Origin: Candidatus Rokuibacteriota bacterium
Lineage (GTDB): Bacteria > Methylomirabilota > Methylomirabilia > Rokubacteriales > CSP1-6
Reading direction: 5' to 3'
Length of the DNA: 64,000 nucleotides
NCBI GenBank assembly: GCA_003220435.1
Contig: QHSL01000083.1
Location: 1-64,000 of the forward strand
The translations under genes were made by a program, and so were the position numbers. This document shows, in pieces, positions 24,641-32,724 of this stretch (its first letter is position 1; every line of letters starts with the position of its first letter). The notes beneath the pieces are model-generated. The model worked only from the letters and a program-made list of their open reading frames with translations, searched no databases and was not told the DNA's origin.

Positions 24641-26053
24641 GTGAACGGGATCGTCGCGTACGGTTCGTACCTGCCCTACTTCCGTCTCGACCGAAAAGCG
24701 ATCGGGGACTCGCTCGGCGCGTCGGCCGACAAGGGCACCCGGTCGGTGGCCTCCTACGACGAGGACACCACGTCGATGGCCGTCGAGGCGGCGCGCGCCG
24801 CGTTGCGGTCGGCGCCCGCCGCGCGGCCGGCGACGCTCTATTTCGCCACCACGGCGCCGGCCTATCTCGACAAGACGAACGCGACGGCCATTCACGCCGC
24901 GCTCGATCTCGACGCGGGCACGGCGGCGTTCGACATGCTCGGGTCGGTCCGCTCGGGCGCCGGCGCCCTGCGCGCCGCGGCCGATGCCGGCCGGCCGACG
25001 CTGGTCGCGCTCTCGGACATCCGCACCGGCCTGCCCGGCGGCGCCGACGAGCGAGAGGGCGGCGACGGCGCCGTCGCGTTCCTGCTCGCCGGCGACTCGC
25101 GAGACGCGCCCACTCTGGCGACCCTGGTTGCGTCGGCGTCGGTGACCACGGAGTTCCTCGATCGCTGGCGTCTGCCCGGCGAGCCAGCCTCGCGCCAGTG
25201 GGAAGAGCGCTTCGGCGAGCACGCGTACGTGCCGCTCGGTACCGCCGCGGTGGCCGAAGCCCTCAAGCAGGCGGGGCTCGCCGCGACGGCCGTCACGCGC
25301 TGGGTCGTCACCGGCCCGCACGGTCGGGCCAGCAGGCGCGTCGCCGCGTCGATCGGCGCCGTCAAGGGAACGATCGTCGACGATCTCGCGTCGAGCGTCG
25401 GCAATACCGGCGCCGCGCACGCGGGGCTCCTGCTGGCCGACGCGCTCGACCGCGCCAAACCCGACGAGACGATCGCCGTCGTGTCGCTCGCCGACGGCTG
25501 CGATGTCACGATCTGGCGGACGACCGCGGCGCTCGCTCCGCGGAGCCGCCCGGCGACGGTCGCGGTCCAGGCCGCCGCCGGCGTGCCGGTCTCGTACGCG
25601 ACCGCCCTGACCTGGCGCGGCTTCCTCCAGCGCGAGCCGCCGCGCCGCCCCGACCCCGAGCGCCCGGCGGCGCCGCCCTCCTTCCGCGCCGAGTCGTGGA
25701 AGTTCGCGTTCACCGGAAGCCGCTGCCTGGCGTGCGGCGCGCGCCACGTGCCGCCGCAGCGCGTGTGCGTGAAGTGCCACGCCATGGATCGGATGGCGCC
25801 CGAGCGGCTCGCCGACGTGCCCGCCACCATCGCGACGTTCACGGTGGACCGGCTCGCGTACTCGCTCTCGCCGCCGGTCGTCGCCGCGGTCATCGACTTC
25901 GAGGGCGGCGGGCGCTTCCAGTGCGAGCTGACGGACGTGGACCCGGCGGCCGTCAAGATCGGCGACCGCGTGGAGATGACGTTCCGCCGGCTCTTCACCG
26001 CCGGCGGCGTGCACAACTACTTCTGGAAGGCGCGCCCCCTCCGCTCTCGTTGA
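24641..26053 (+). CDS. HMG-CoA-synthase-like domain fused to DUF35 zinc-ribbon/OB domain
   Basis: A 470-residue fusion. Residues 1-330 have the ketoacyl-synthase-III/HMG-CoA synthase fold (MNGIVAYGSYLPYFRLDRKAI start, DEDTTSMAVEAARAAL, VGNTGAAHAGLLLADAL). Aligned to archaeal HMG-CoA synthases, the acyl-accepting cysteine is Val103 (DMLGSVRSGAGAL) and the catalytic Glu region reads FATTAP, so classical condensation is unlikely. Residues from about 350 form a DUF35 domain: zinc ribbon CLACGARHVPPQRVCVKC plus an OB fold (ATIATFTVDRL to GDRVEMTFRRL). In archaea a separate DUF35 protein docks thiolase to HMG-CoA synthase; here synthase-like and DUF35 parts are one chain and the next gene is a thiolase. 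Confidence 0.85.
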   Translation: MNGIVAYGSYLPYFRLDRKAIGDSLGASADKGTRSVASYDEDTTSMAVEAARAALRSAPAARPATLYFATTAPAYLDKTNATAIHAALDLDAGTAAFDMLGSVRSGAGALRAAADAGRPTLVALSDIRTGLPGGADEREGGDGAVAFLLAGDSRDAPTLATLVASASVTTEFLDRWRLPGEPASRQWEERFGEHAYVPLGTAAVAEALKQAGLAATAVTRWVVTGPHGRASRRVAASIGAVKGTIVDDLASSVGNTGAAHAGLLLADALDRAKPDETIAVVSLADGCDVTIWRTTAALAPRSRPATVAVQAAAGVPVSYATALTWRGFLQREPPRRPDPERPAAPPSFRAESWKFAFTGSRCLACGARHVPPQRVCVKCHAMDRMAPERLADVPATIATFTVDRLAYSLSPPVVAAVIDFEGGGRFQCELTDVDPAAVKIGDRVEMTFRRLFTAGGVHNYFWKARPLRSR

Positions 26054-26061
26054 CGCTCTGC

Positions 26062-26067
26062 TAGAAT
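26062..26067 (+). promoter_or_regulatory. TAGAAT -10-like element of the thiolase gene
   Basis: TAGAAT 8 nt after the stop of the previous gene would start a leader of about 50 nt ending with the strong ribosome-binding sequence GGAGGAGG before ATG 26123, so the thiolase may have its own leadered promoter besides read-through. Confidence 0.4.
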
Positions 26068-26122
26068 CGATGGCCACGATCACGTCCGGGCGGCCGGAGC
26101 CGCTCGGAGGAGGCAAAGGCTG

Positions 26123-27322
26123 ATGGCGAGCAACGGGATCCGCGACCGGGTGGCGATCGTCGGCATGGGCTGTACCGCGTTCGGCGAGCGATGGGACCAG
26201 GGCGTCAACGACCTGCTGGTCGACGCCGCCAAGGATGCGCTCGCGTCGGCAGGCGTGGAGTTACGCGACGTCGACGCGTTCTGGCTCGGCACCCTCTACT
26301 CCGGGCAGTCGGGTCTCACGCTCTCGCGCCCGCTCAAGATCGACTACAAGCCGGTCAGCCGTCTCGAGAATTACTGCGCCACGGGCTCCGAAGCCTTCCG
26401 GAATGCCTGCTACGCGGTCGCCTCCGGCGCGTACGACGTCGCGATGGCGATCGGCGTCGAGAAGCTCAAGGACTCCGGCATCTCGGGTCTGCCGGGCTTC
26501 ACGGCGCCGGGCGACGGCACCAGGGCCGGGCTCACCGCGCCCGCGACCTTCAGCCTGCTCGCCCCCGCCTACGCGAAGCGCTACGGCGTCGACGACGCGA
26601 CGCTCAAAGAGGTGATGACCCGCATCGCCTGGAAGAACCACAAGAATGGCGCCCTCAATCCGCGTGCGCAATTCCGGAAGGAAGTCCCCAAGGACACGAT
26701 CGCCTGCTCGCCGCTGGTGGCCGGTCCACTGGGCATCTTCGACTGCTCGGGCGTCAGCGACGGCTCGGCGGCCGCCATCATCGTTCGCGCCGAGGACGCC
26801 CGCCGCTACACCGATACGCCGCTCTACGTGAAGGCGCTCTCGTTCGTCGCCGGGCCCGCCGCGGGTCCGATGGATCCCGACTACGACTACACGACCTTCC
26901 CCGAGGTCGTCGCGTCCGCGACCGACGCCTACGCCCAGGCTGGCATCAAGGACCCGCGCCAGGAGCTGGCGATGGCCGAGGTCCACGACTGCTTCACGCC
27001 GACCGAGCTCGTGCTGATGGAAGACCTCGGCTTCGCGTCGCGCGGCACCGCGTGGAAGGAAGTGCTCGCCGGCACGTTCGACCTCGACGGCGAGCTGGCG
27101 GTGAACCCGGACGGCGGCCTCAAGTCCTTCGGCCACCCGATCGGCGCCTCGGGCCTGCGCATGCTCTTCGAGGCGTGGCTGCAGCTTCGCGGCGAGGCCG
27201 GCCAGCGCCAGGTCGCCTCGATCGCGCGCGGCCGCAAGCTGGCCCTCACCCACAACCTCGGTGGGGCTCCCGGCGAATGTGTCTCGTTCGTCAGCGTGGT
27301 GGGCTCGGAGCGCAGCGCGTAG
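26123..27322 (+). CDS. Thiolase-family acetyl-CoA acetyltransferase (SCP2/archaeal type)
   Basis: A 399-residue thiolase. The nucleophile Cys85 sits in ENYCATGSEAFRNAC; the C-terminal half has HDCFTPTEL and GHPIGASG with the catalytic His residues, so the active site looks complete. The sequence is of the SCP-x/archaeal acetoacetyl-CoA thiolase branch, which pairs with DUF35 proteins. With the preceding fusion it should form a thiolase-DUF35-synthase-like complex acting on acyl-CoAs; whether it builds or degrades (for example side-chain degradation) is not decided by the sequence. GGAGGAGG precedes the ATG. Confidence 0.88.
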   Translation: MASNGIRDRVAIVGMGCTAFGERWDQGVNDLLVDAAKDALASAGVELRDVDAFWLGTLYSGQSGLTLSRPLKIDYKPVSRLENYCATGSEAFRNACYAVASGAYDVAMAIGVEKLKDSGISGLPGFTAPGDGTRAGLTAPATFSLLAPAYAKRYGVDDATLKEVMTRIAWKNHKNGALNPRAQFRKEVPKDTIACSPLVAGPLGIFDCSGVSDGSAAAIIVRAEDARRYTDTPLYVKALSFVAGPAAGPMDPDYDYTTFPEVVASATDAYAQAGIKDPRQELAMAEVHDCFTPTELVLMEDLGFASRGTAWKEVLAGTFDLDGELAVNPDGGLKSFGHPIGASGLRMLFEAWLQLRGEAGQRQVASIARGRKLALTHNLGGAPGECVSFVSVVGSERSA

Positions 27323-27329
27323 AAACCCC

Positions 27330-27893
27330 CTAGTCTGCGAGCCGGTTGAATCTGTACCAGCGGTCCTCGCTGCCGCCCACCGGGATCACCAGGATCAGCC
27401 CGAACCCTGAAGACGAGTGTTTCAGGACCAGCGAGCCATCGCCCGCCTTCGAGAGCCGGTATCTGTCGGTCTGGACGCCCGCCACTTGCTCGCCGACGAG
27501 CGCCGTCGCCGAAATCTCGGCGGCGCCGGCACGGCACCGATAGTCGCCGCTCGCGGCGAGGAGGCGAAGGCTCTTCACCAGCCGTGGCCCGTCCCAGGCC
27601 GCGATCTCGAGGGTGTCGGCCGCGAGCGCGGTGACGACGAACGCCGTCGCGCGACTGGTTTGGCCTGGGAAGAGGTGCCGGCTCAGCGAGACCGCCTGTC
27701 CGCGAAATACCGACGCGCCGGTCTCCCCCTCGACACCCCGGTCCTCGTACGTTCCGCTGAGAACGGAGCACGTCGAGCCGCCGACCTGCGCAGCCCAGCT
27801 GGACGGATACTCCGGATGCGAGAAGACGCAGCCACTTGCCCCGAGCCACACGCCGGCGGCGACGGTGAGGCGCGCGATTGCGCGCCGCCTCAC
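27330..27893 (-). CDS. Small lipoprotein of unknown function
   Basis: A 187-residue protein. GTG 27893 gives a lipoprotein leader with lipobox GASGC (Cys22). The mature part is beta-rich with a central FVVTALAADTLEIAAWDG and SGFGLILVIPVGGSEDRWYRF near the end, reminiscent of small beta-barrel lipoproteins, but no family is recognised. The start overlaps the stop of the amidase gene as GTGA, so the two are coupled. Its stop lies 7 nt from that of the convergent thiolase gene. Confidence 0.65.
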   Translation of the reverse strand: MRRRAIARLTVAAGVWLGASGCVFSHPEYPSSWAAQVGGSTCSVLSGTYEDRGVEGETGASVFRGQAVSLSRHLFPGQTSRATAFVVTALAADTLEIAAWDGPRLVKSLRLLAASGDYRCRAGAAEISATALVGEQVAGVQTDRYRLSKAGDGSLVLKHSSSGFGLILVIPVGGSEDRWYRFNRLAD

Positions 27894-29356
27894 GCGAAGG
27901 CGGGCGGCGGCGTGAAGCCGCCGATCTCGCGCGCGAGAAGCGCGGCGAAGCGGATCGACGTGCGGTCCTCGAGGTACGGTCCGATCGCCTGGAGGCCGAT
28001 CGGGAGCCCCGCGCGCGTGAGCCCCACCGGGAACGCGGTGGCGGGCTGGCCGGCGAGCGTCGCGACGCCGGGATAGACGAGTCCAAGATCGTAGAGAACA
28101 GTGCGGCCGTCCACCTCGAGGGTGTCGTGCAGCTCCTTGGCGTTCGGCGGGTACGGCTTGGGCATGTGCGGAAACGCCGGCCCCAGCGTGATCGGCGCCA
28201 GTAGCACGTCCCACTCGCGGAAGAAGGCGCGATAGGCCGCGCGGACCTGCTCACGGCGCGCGAAGTATCCGATGTAGTCGGCGGCGGTGGCCCGCATGCC
28301 GCGGAGCGCGGCCCGGCCGAACTCGTCCTCGCGGGTCTTCCAGATCTCGACACGCTCGAGCCGCTCGTCTTCCGGCAACCGCGCCGACGTCACCGCCGAG
28401 AGCAGCTGGCGGTAGAGCGTGTGATGGTCCCGGTAGTCGCCGAAGCCCTCCGGCTGGGCGCGCTTCACCGTGACCCCGGCGCGCTCGAGCCGCTTCACCA
28501 CTTGCTCGAGCGCCGCCGCGATCTCGCGATCGGGCGGCGCCCACGCGATCGGCGGCAGCACGGCGACGCGGAAATCCCGCAGGCGCTTCCCGCGCGCCGG
28601 CGGAAGCGCCAGGCGCCAGGCGACGTCCTCGCCCACCTCGGGCCCGGCCAGCACGTCGAGCGCCAGCTCGAGGTCCTCGGCGCTCCGAGCCAGCGGGCCC
28701 TGCACGCCCATGACGACACCCGCGTTCGGCATCGGTGGGTACGGGAACTGGCCGCTCTTCGGCAGCGCGGTCTCGCTCGGCTTGTGCCCGTAGACGCCGC
28801 AGAACGCCGCCGGCACGCGGATCGAGCCGCCGATGTCGCTTCCGACCTCGAGCGGCGTCAGCCCGGCCGCGATCGCCGCGGCGCCGCCCCCGGTCGATCC
28901 GCCCGGCGTGCGCGCGGGATCCCACGGGTTCACGGTGCGACCGAACACCGGATTGTCCGACTGCCAGTCGGCGAGGACCGGCGGCACGTTCGTCTTGCCG
29001 AAGACGACCGCGCCCGCCGCGCGGACGCGCGTGGTCGCCGGCGCATCGTGCTGGGAGACGAATCCCGCGAACTCGGTGAGACCGACCGTCGTGTTGAGGC
29101 CCGTGACGTTGATCGACTCCTTCAGCGTCATCGGCAGCCCGAGTAGCGCGCCGCGCTTGCCGCGGTTGCGCCCCGCGTCCGCCGCGCGCGCCTGCTGGCG
29201 CGCGCGCTCGAAGTCGCGCGTGACGATCGCGTTCAGCTTGCCGTCGTAGCGCTCGGTGCGCGCCACGAGGAAGTCGAGCAGCTCCACGGCGGAGACGCGG
29301 CGGCGGGCCAGGGCGCGGAGCATGTCGGCGGCGGTCGCGAACGCGTCGAGCTTCAT
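27890..29356 (-). CDS. Amidase signature family protein
   Basis: A 488-residue enzyme with the Ser-cisSer-Lys triad: Lys79 (LPMTLKES), cis-Ser154 (TPGGSTGGGAAA) and nucleophile Ser178 (GSDIGGSIRVPA). Length and the LGLPMTLKESINVTG start of the domain match general amidases (GatA relatives) without the extra domains of GatA; no gatC or gatB is nearby, so a catabolic amidase is more likely than tRNA amidation. Its ATG overlaps the stop of the luciferase-like gene. Confidence 0.9.
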   Translation of the reverse strand: MKLDAFATAADMLRALARRRVSAVELLDFLVARTERYDGKLNAIVTRDFERARQQARAADAGRNRGKRGALLGLPMTLKESINVTGLNTTVGLTEFAGFVSQHDAPATTRVRAAGAVVFGKTNVPPVLADWQSDNPVFGRTVNPWDPARTPGGSTGGGAAAIAAGLTPLEVGSDIGGSIRVPAAFCGVYGHKPSETALPKSGQFPYPPMPNAGVVMGVQGPLARSAEDLELALDVLAGPEVGEDVAWRLALPPARGKRLRDFRVAVLPPIAWAPPDREIAAALEQVVKRLERAGVTVKRAQPEGFGDYRDHHTLYRQLLSAVTSARLPEDERLERVEIWKTREDEFGRAALRGMRATAADYIGYFARREQVRAAYRAFFREWDVLLAPITLGPAFPHMPKPYPPNAKELHDTLEVDGRTVLYDLGLVYPGVATLAGQPATAFPVGLTRAGLPIGLQAIGPYLEDRTSIRFAALLAREIGGFTPPPAFA

Positions 29357-30375
29357 GAGGGTCTCCTTGTCCCGGGCGCGAGCCCGCGAATCGTGTCGAG
29401 TATCACCCGGCGCCTCTGGGCCGGATCCGTCTCGGTCGTCGCCAGCTGGAGAAAGGCCGTGTCGACCCCGGCGTCGAGATAGCGGACCACGCCCTTGCGG
29501 ATCTCGTCAACCGAGCCACGCAGGATCAGGTCGTTCATCACCCGCTCCGGCACCGCCGCCACCGCCGCCCTGCGGTCGCCGCTCGCCCACGCCTCCCACA
29601 TCGGCCCGAGCGCCGCCGTGCGGCCGAGCCACTCGTGGAACGCCCGGTAGACGGGAACGTTGAGGTAGGCGGTCACGAACCGGCGCACCGCGAGGTCGGA
29701 GGCGGGGCCGGGCGGATCGACGTTGATCAGAAGGCGCGCCGTGATCTCGACGCTCACCGGATCGCGTCCGGCCGTTGCCGCGGCCTCGCGCACGACGGCC
29801 ACCGACTTCGGCACGTCGTCGGCTGAGAGCCAGTTGAGCACGGCGCCGTCGGCGACCTCTCCGGCGACGCGCAGCATGCGGGGCCGCAGGGCCGCGACGT
29901 GGATCGGGATCGGCGCCGAAGGCGGGCGGCTCAGCCGGAAGCCGTCGACCGAGAACGTCTCGCCGCGAAAGACCACACGCTCCCCCGCCAGCGCCTGCCG
30001 GAGGAATTGCACCGCCTCGCGCACCCGCGTGGCCGGCCGCGTGAACGCGCCGCCATTCCACGACTCGACGATCGGCTGAGAGCCCGCGCCGATGCCCAGG
30101 CAGAACCGCCCGGGCGCGATTTCCGCCATGCCGGCGGCGCTCACCGCGAGCGTCGCCGGGCCGCGCGTGTAGACGTTGGCGATCGCCGTCCCGAGGCGCA
30201 TGGTCGTCGCCACGCCTACGACGGCGAGCGGCGCGAAGCAGTCGACTCCGTCGATCTCGAACGACCAGGCGTCGGTGTAGCCGAGCCGCTCGGCCTCGCG
30301 CGCGATCTCGCCGTGCTCGGCCAGCGTGAAGCCGTCGAGCGGCACCGATAGCGCCCAGCGCTTCGGGATCCTCAT
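29353..30375 (-). CDS. LLM-class (luciferase-like) flavin/F420-dependent oxidoreductase
   Basis: A 340-residue TIM-barrel protein of the bacterial luciferase family: WALSVPLDGFTLAEHGEIAREAERLGYTDAWSFE at the N-terminus, LGTAIANVYTRGPATLAVSAAGMAEIAPGRFCLGIGAGSQPIVESWNG, then VHVAALRPRMLRVAGEVADGAVLNWL. These elements are shared with F420-dependent reductases, but cofactor (F420 or FMN) cannot be settled from sequence. The start codon lies inside the first unit of a 65-bp tandem repeat; the second unit, just upstream, carries a near-copy of the start (ATGAATATCCCGAAGCG). Confidence 0.87.
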   Translation of the reverse strand: MRIPKRWALSVPLDGFTLAEHGEIAREAERLGYTDAWSFEIDGVDCFAPLAVVGVATTMRLGTAIANVYTRGPATLAVSAAGMAEIAPGRFCLGIGAGSQPIVESWNGGAFTRPATRVREAVQFLRQALAGERVVFRGETFSVDGFRLSRPPSAPIPIHVAALRPRMLRVAGEVADGAVLNWLSADDVPKSVAVVREAAATAGRDPVSVEITARLLINVDPPGPASDLAVRRFVTAYLNVPVYRAFHEWLGRTAALGPMWEAWASGDRRAAVAAVPERVMNDLILRGSVDEIRKGVVRYLDAGVDTAFLQLATTETDPAQRRRVILDTIRGLAPGTRRPS

Positions 30376-30490
30376 CGGCTCGCCTCGGCCGGCCGGGCCC
30401 CCGCCCCGCGACGGCCTGCGGCTCGCTTCGGGATATTCATTGGCTCGCCTCGGCCGGCCGGGCCCCCGCCCCGCGACGGCCTGCGGCTCG
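30361..30490. repeat. 65-bp tandem duplication over the LLM gene start
   Basis: Units 30361-30425 and 30426-30490 are adjacent and differ at only a few positions near their left ends; the last 49-50 bases of each are identical (30377-30426 and 30442-30491). The duplicated unit includes the start codon and first codons of the leftward oxidoreductase gene. A 45-bp relative is at 11632-11676. Confidence 0.85.
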
Positions 30491-30503
30491 CACTACCATG
30501 AGC

Positions 30504-31883
30504 TCACGGCCGCGCCGGAGCGGGCTGGAGCACGTGAGCGAGCGCACAGTCCCGGCCGTGGATCGTCTCGGCGCGCGCCACCGCTTCCTCGACGCTCGCC
30601 GCGACCTCGAAGCCCAGGTGACGCGGGACGGCCGGATCGAGCGCGCCGACGACGATGACGCGGCCGACGTGGTTGAGCCGCTTGAGCGGATAGACCGCCA
30701 GGATGCCGTGGACTGGATGGAACCCGAAGCGCTCGCGGTACGCCTCGATGTAGTCGGGGCGGCGCGCGTAATCGTCGGCGAACCGGTGCATGATCTCGTA
30801 CGGATCGCGCGTGAGTGGCAGCACACGCTCCCACACCTCGGGATACGAGGGATGGGCGACCCGGTCCCAGCGCTCGGGCACCGGCGTCGTCATGATGAGG
30901 GTGCAGCCCGGCGTCCCCACCGCCTCGACGAGCCCGCCGAGGTATCCGAGCCCCGAGGAGATCAGCGTGAGAATCGGGTTCATGTGGGAGAAGACGGCGT
31001 AGGGGCTCGCGTCCGCCACGCCGTAGACGAAGACGTCGAAACGCCCCCTCGCCGCCTCACGCCGCGGCGGGAACCGCGCCGCCATCGCCGTCAGGATCGC
31101 GCGGCGCGTGTCGTCGACCGAGCCGGCCACGACCATCGCGGCGTGGTGGGGGTCGGCCAGCATCGTGTCCACCTTGAACACGCGCCGAGCGAGCCGGCGC
31201 TCCAGGTGGTGGCCCATCTCGTCGAGCACCGCGTGCATCCGATTGCCGTGCACCGACATCGACATGCCGTCGGGCGTGTGGGTCACCCGGATCGTGTCGT
31301 AGGTCGAGAGCCCCACGCACACCGACTTCCAGCCACCGTTGAAGCCGCGCATATAGCCGGCGTTGACGTAGATGGTCAGATCCGACTCGGCGACGAGCCG
31401 GTGCGTGATGACCGGGTAGCCGTGCCCATCCGTCTCGCCGAGATTCACGAGGACGTCGGGGTCCTCCGCGTCGTGGCAGAGGAGGCGGTCGCCGAACTCG
31501 GCGACGAGGTCGGCGCCGATGATCCGCGCGAGCTCGGCCGGACGGAGCTTCCGGTGCAGCGCGTTGGCGCAGATCAGCGTCACCCGGCGGCGCGAGACAC
31601 CGGCCGCCTCGAGCTCGCGCAGCAGCGCCCCGATCGCGACCGAGCGGATCGCACCATACGAAGGCACCGTGGCGTCGTCGAACGCGATCGTGACCGTCGC
31701 GTCCGACTTCACCAGCTCGCGCACGGGCGGCAGGCCCAGCGGCTTCGCGAGCGCCTGGGCGACCGCGGCGTCGAGATCGGCCAGCGGCGTGGGCGTGACG
31801 GCTTCGGTGTTCGAGAGGGTCCGCGTGCGGTCGGGCAGCGTCGCGGTCAGCGCGGATTCCCCATACGGCAGCTCGACATTCAC
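30504..31883 (-). CDS. LarA-like (DUF2088) nickel-pincer-type racemase family protein
   Basis: A 459-residue protein related to lactate racemase LarA. TLICANALHRKLRPAEL corresponds to the LarA 'THR' active-site segment (His110) and FNGGWKSVCVG to the segment with the lysine that tethers the nickel-pincer cofactor (Lys186). The protein is somewhat longer than LarA (about 424) and the cofactor-maturation genes larB, larC and larE are absent from the window. Other LarA-like proteins racemise or epimerise varied 2-hydroxyacids; substrate unknown. It is followed on the same strand, after the repeat, by the LLM oxidoreductase gene. Confidence 0.8.
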   Translation of the reverse strand: MNVELPYGESALTATLPDRTRTLSNTEAVTPTPLADLDAAVAQALAKPLGLPPVRELVKSDATVTIAFDDATVPSYGAIRSVAIGALLRELEAAGVSRRRVTLICANALHRKLRPAELARIIGADLVAEFGDRLLCHDAEDPDVLVNLGETDGHGYPVITHRLVAESDLTIYVNAGYMRGFNGGWKSVCVGLSTYDTIRVTHTPDGMSMSVHGNRMHAVLDEMGHHLERRLARRVFKVDTMLADPHHAAMVVAGSVDDTRRAILTAMAARFPPRREAARGRFDVFVYGVADASPYAVFSHMNPILTLISSGLGYLGGLVEAVGTPGCTLIMTTPVPERWDRVAHPSYPEVWERVLPLTRDPYEIMHRFADDYARRPDYIEAYRERFGFHPVHGILAVYPLKRLNHVGRVIVVGALDPAVPRHLGFEVAASVEEAVARAETIHGRDCALAHVLQPAPARP

Positions 31884-31899
31884 GGGCGCGTCCAGACCC

Positions 31900-32724
31900 T
31901 CACGGTCGGCGCCCGACGGCGATCAGATGCGGGCTGAGCCCGAGCAGCGTCGGCTCGCGCTCGACCATGCGGGCCGCCCACAGCAGCCGCTCGCGCTCGC
32001 GCGCGTCGCTCCAGCGCGAGTCGAGGTCGGGCACGACCCAGCCCGGACCCTCGACGCCCACGAGCTCGAGTACCGCGAACCCCGCGCGCTCCATCTCGGC
32101 CGCGAGCTCGTGAGGCAGGTGGAAGTAGGAGGTCGTGAAGTAATCCTCCGCGGTCGGGTTGCGATGCTGGCCGTCGGCCAGATCGCGCTCGACGATCGCG
32201 ACGTAGGCCGGGTCGCGGAACATGCCGGCGCGCACGCCGTCGAGCAGCGACGCGAATCGTGAGATGGCGGCCGCGAACAGCAGGCCGCCCGGCTCGAGGA
32301 CGCGCCGGGCTTCGGCGAGCGCGGCGAGTCGCTCGCGCGGCTCCGTCAGGTGGTAGAGCGGTCCCAGCAGCAGCACGGCCTGGACGCTGGCGTCGGCGTG
32401 GTCGAGGCGCCGCGCGTCGCCGACGCGAGCGCTCGCAAGCGGCCGCGTGGGTTCGAGCGCCGACGCGGCGCGCGCCTGATCGACGTGCAGCGCGCTCGCG
32501 TCCACCAGGTGCACCTCGTGGCCCAATCGGGCGAGCCAGCACGCATAGGTGCCGGGGCCGCCGCCGACGTCGAGCACGACCGTCCGACGGCGCGGCAGGT
32601 GGCGCAAGACGATCTCCTGCGTACGCGCGAACTCGAGCCGGCCCGCGCCCTCGAAGAGGCGCGCCGCCTCGGCCGCCCGCGCGTAGTAGGTCATGATCTC
32701 GGGCGAGAGCGGCTCGCGCGTCAC
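31900..32724 (-). CDS. Class I SAM-dependent methyltransferase
   Basis: A 274-residue protein with motif I VVLDVGGGPGTYACWLA, acidic LVDAS after strand 2, and VLLLGPLYHLTEPRERL as the strand-4 region, typical of Methyltransf_11/25 enzymes on small molecules. GTG 32724 overlaps the TGA of the transglycosylase gene (GTGA) and is preferred over the more upstream in-frame starts, which lie inside that gene. Substrate unknown. Confidence 0.83.
   Translation of the reverse strand: MTREPLSPEIMTYYARAAEAARLFEGAGRLEFARTQEIVLRHLPRRRTVVLDVGGGPGTYACWLARLGHEVHLVDASALHVDQARAASALEPTRPLASARVGDARRLDHADASVQAVLLLGPLYHLTEPRERLAALAEARRVLEPGGLLFAAAISRFASLLDGVRAGMFRDPAYVAIVERDLADGQHRNPTAEDYFTTSYFHLPHELAAEMERAGFAVLELVGVEGPGWVVPDLDSRWSDARERERLLWAARMVEREPTLLGLSPHLIAVGRRP

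Noticed and set aside
26070-26123. 17-residue open frame before the thiolase gene whose stop overlaps its ATG
   Set aside because: Its ATG is only 2 nt after the TAGAAT hexamer, so it would lie at or before the transcription start; probably not translated.
30361-30490. CRISPR-like array
   Set aside because: Only two adjacent 65-bp units without spacers and no cas genes; it is a tandem duplication.
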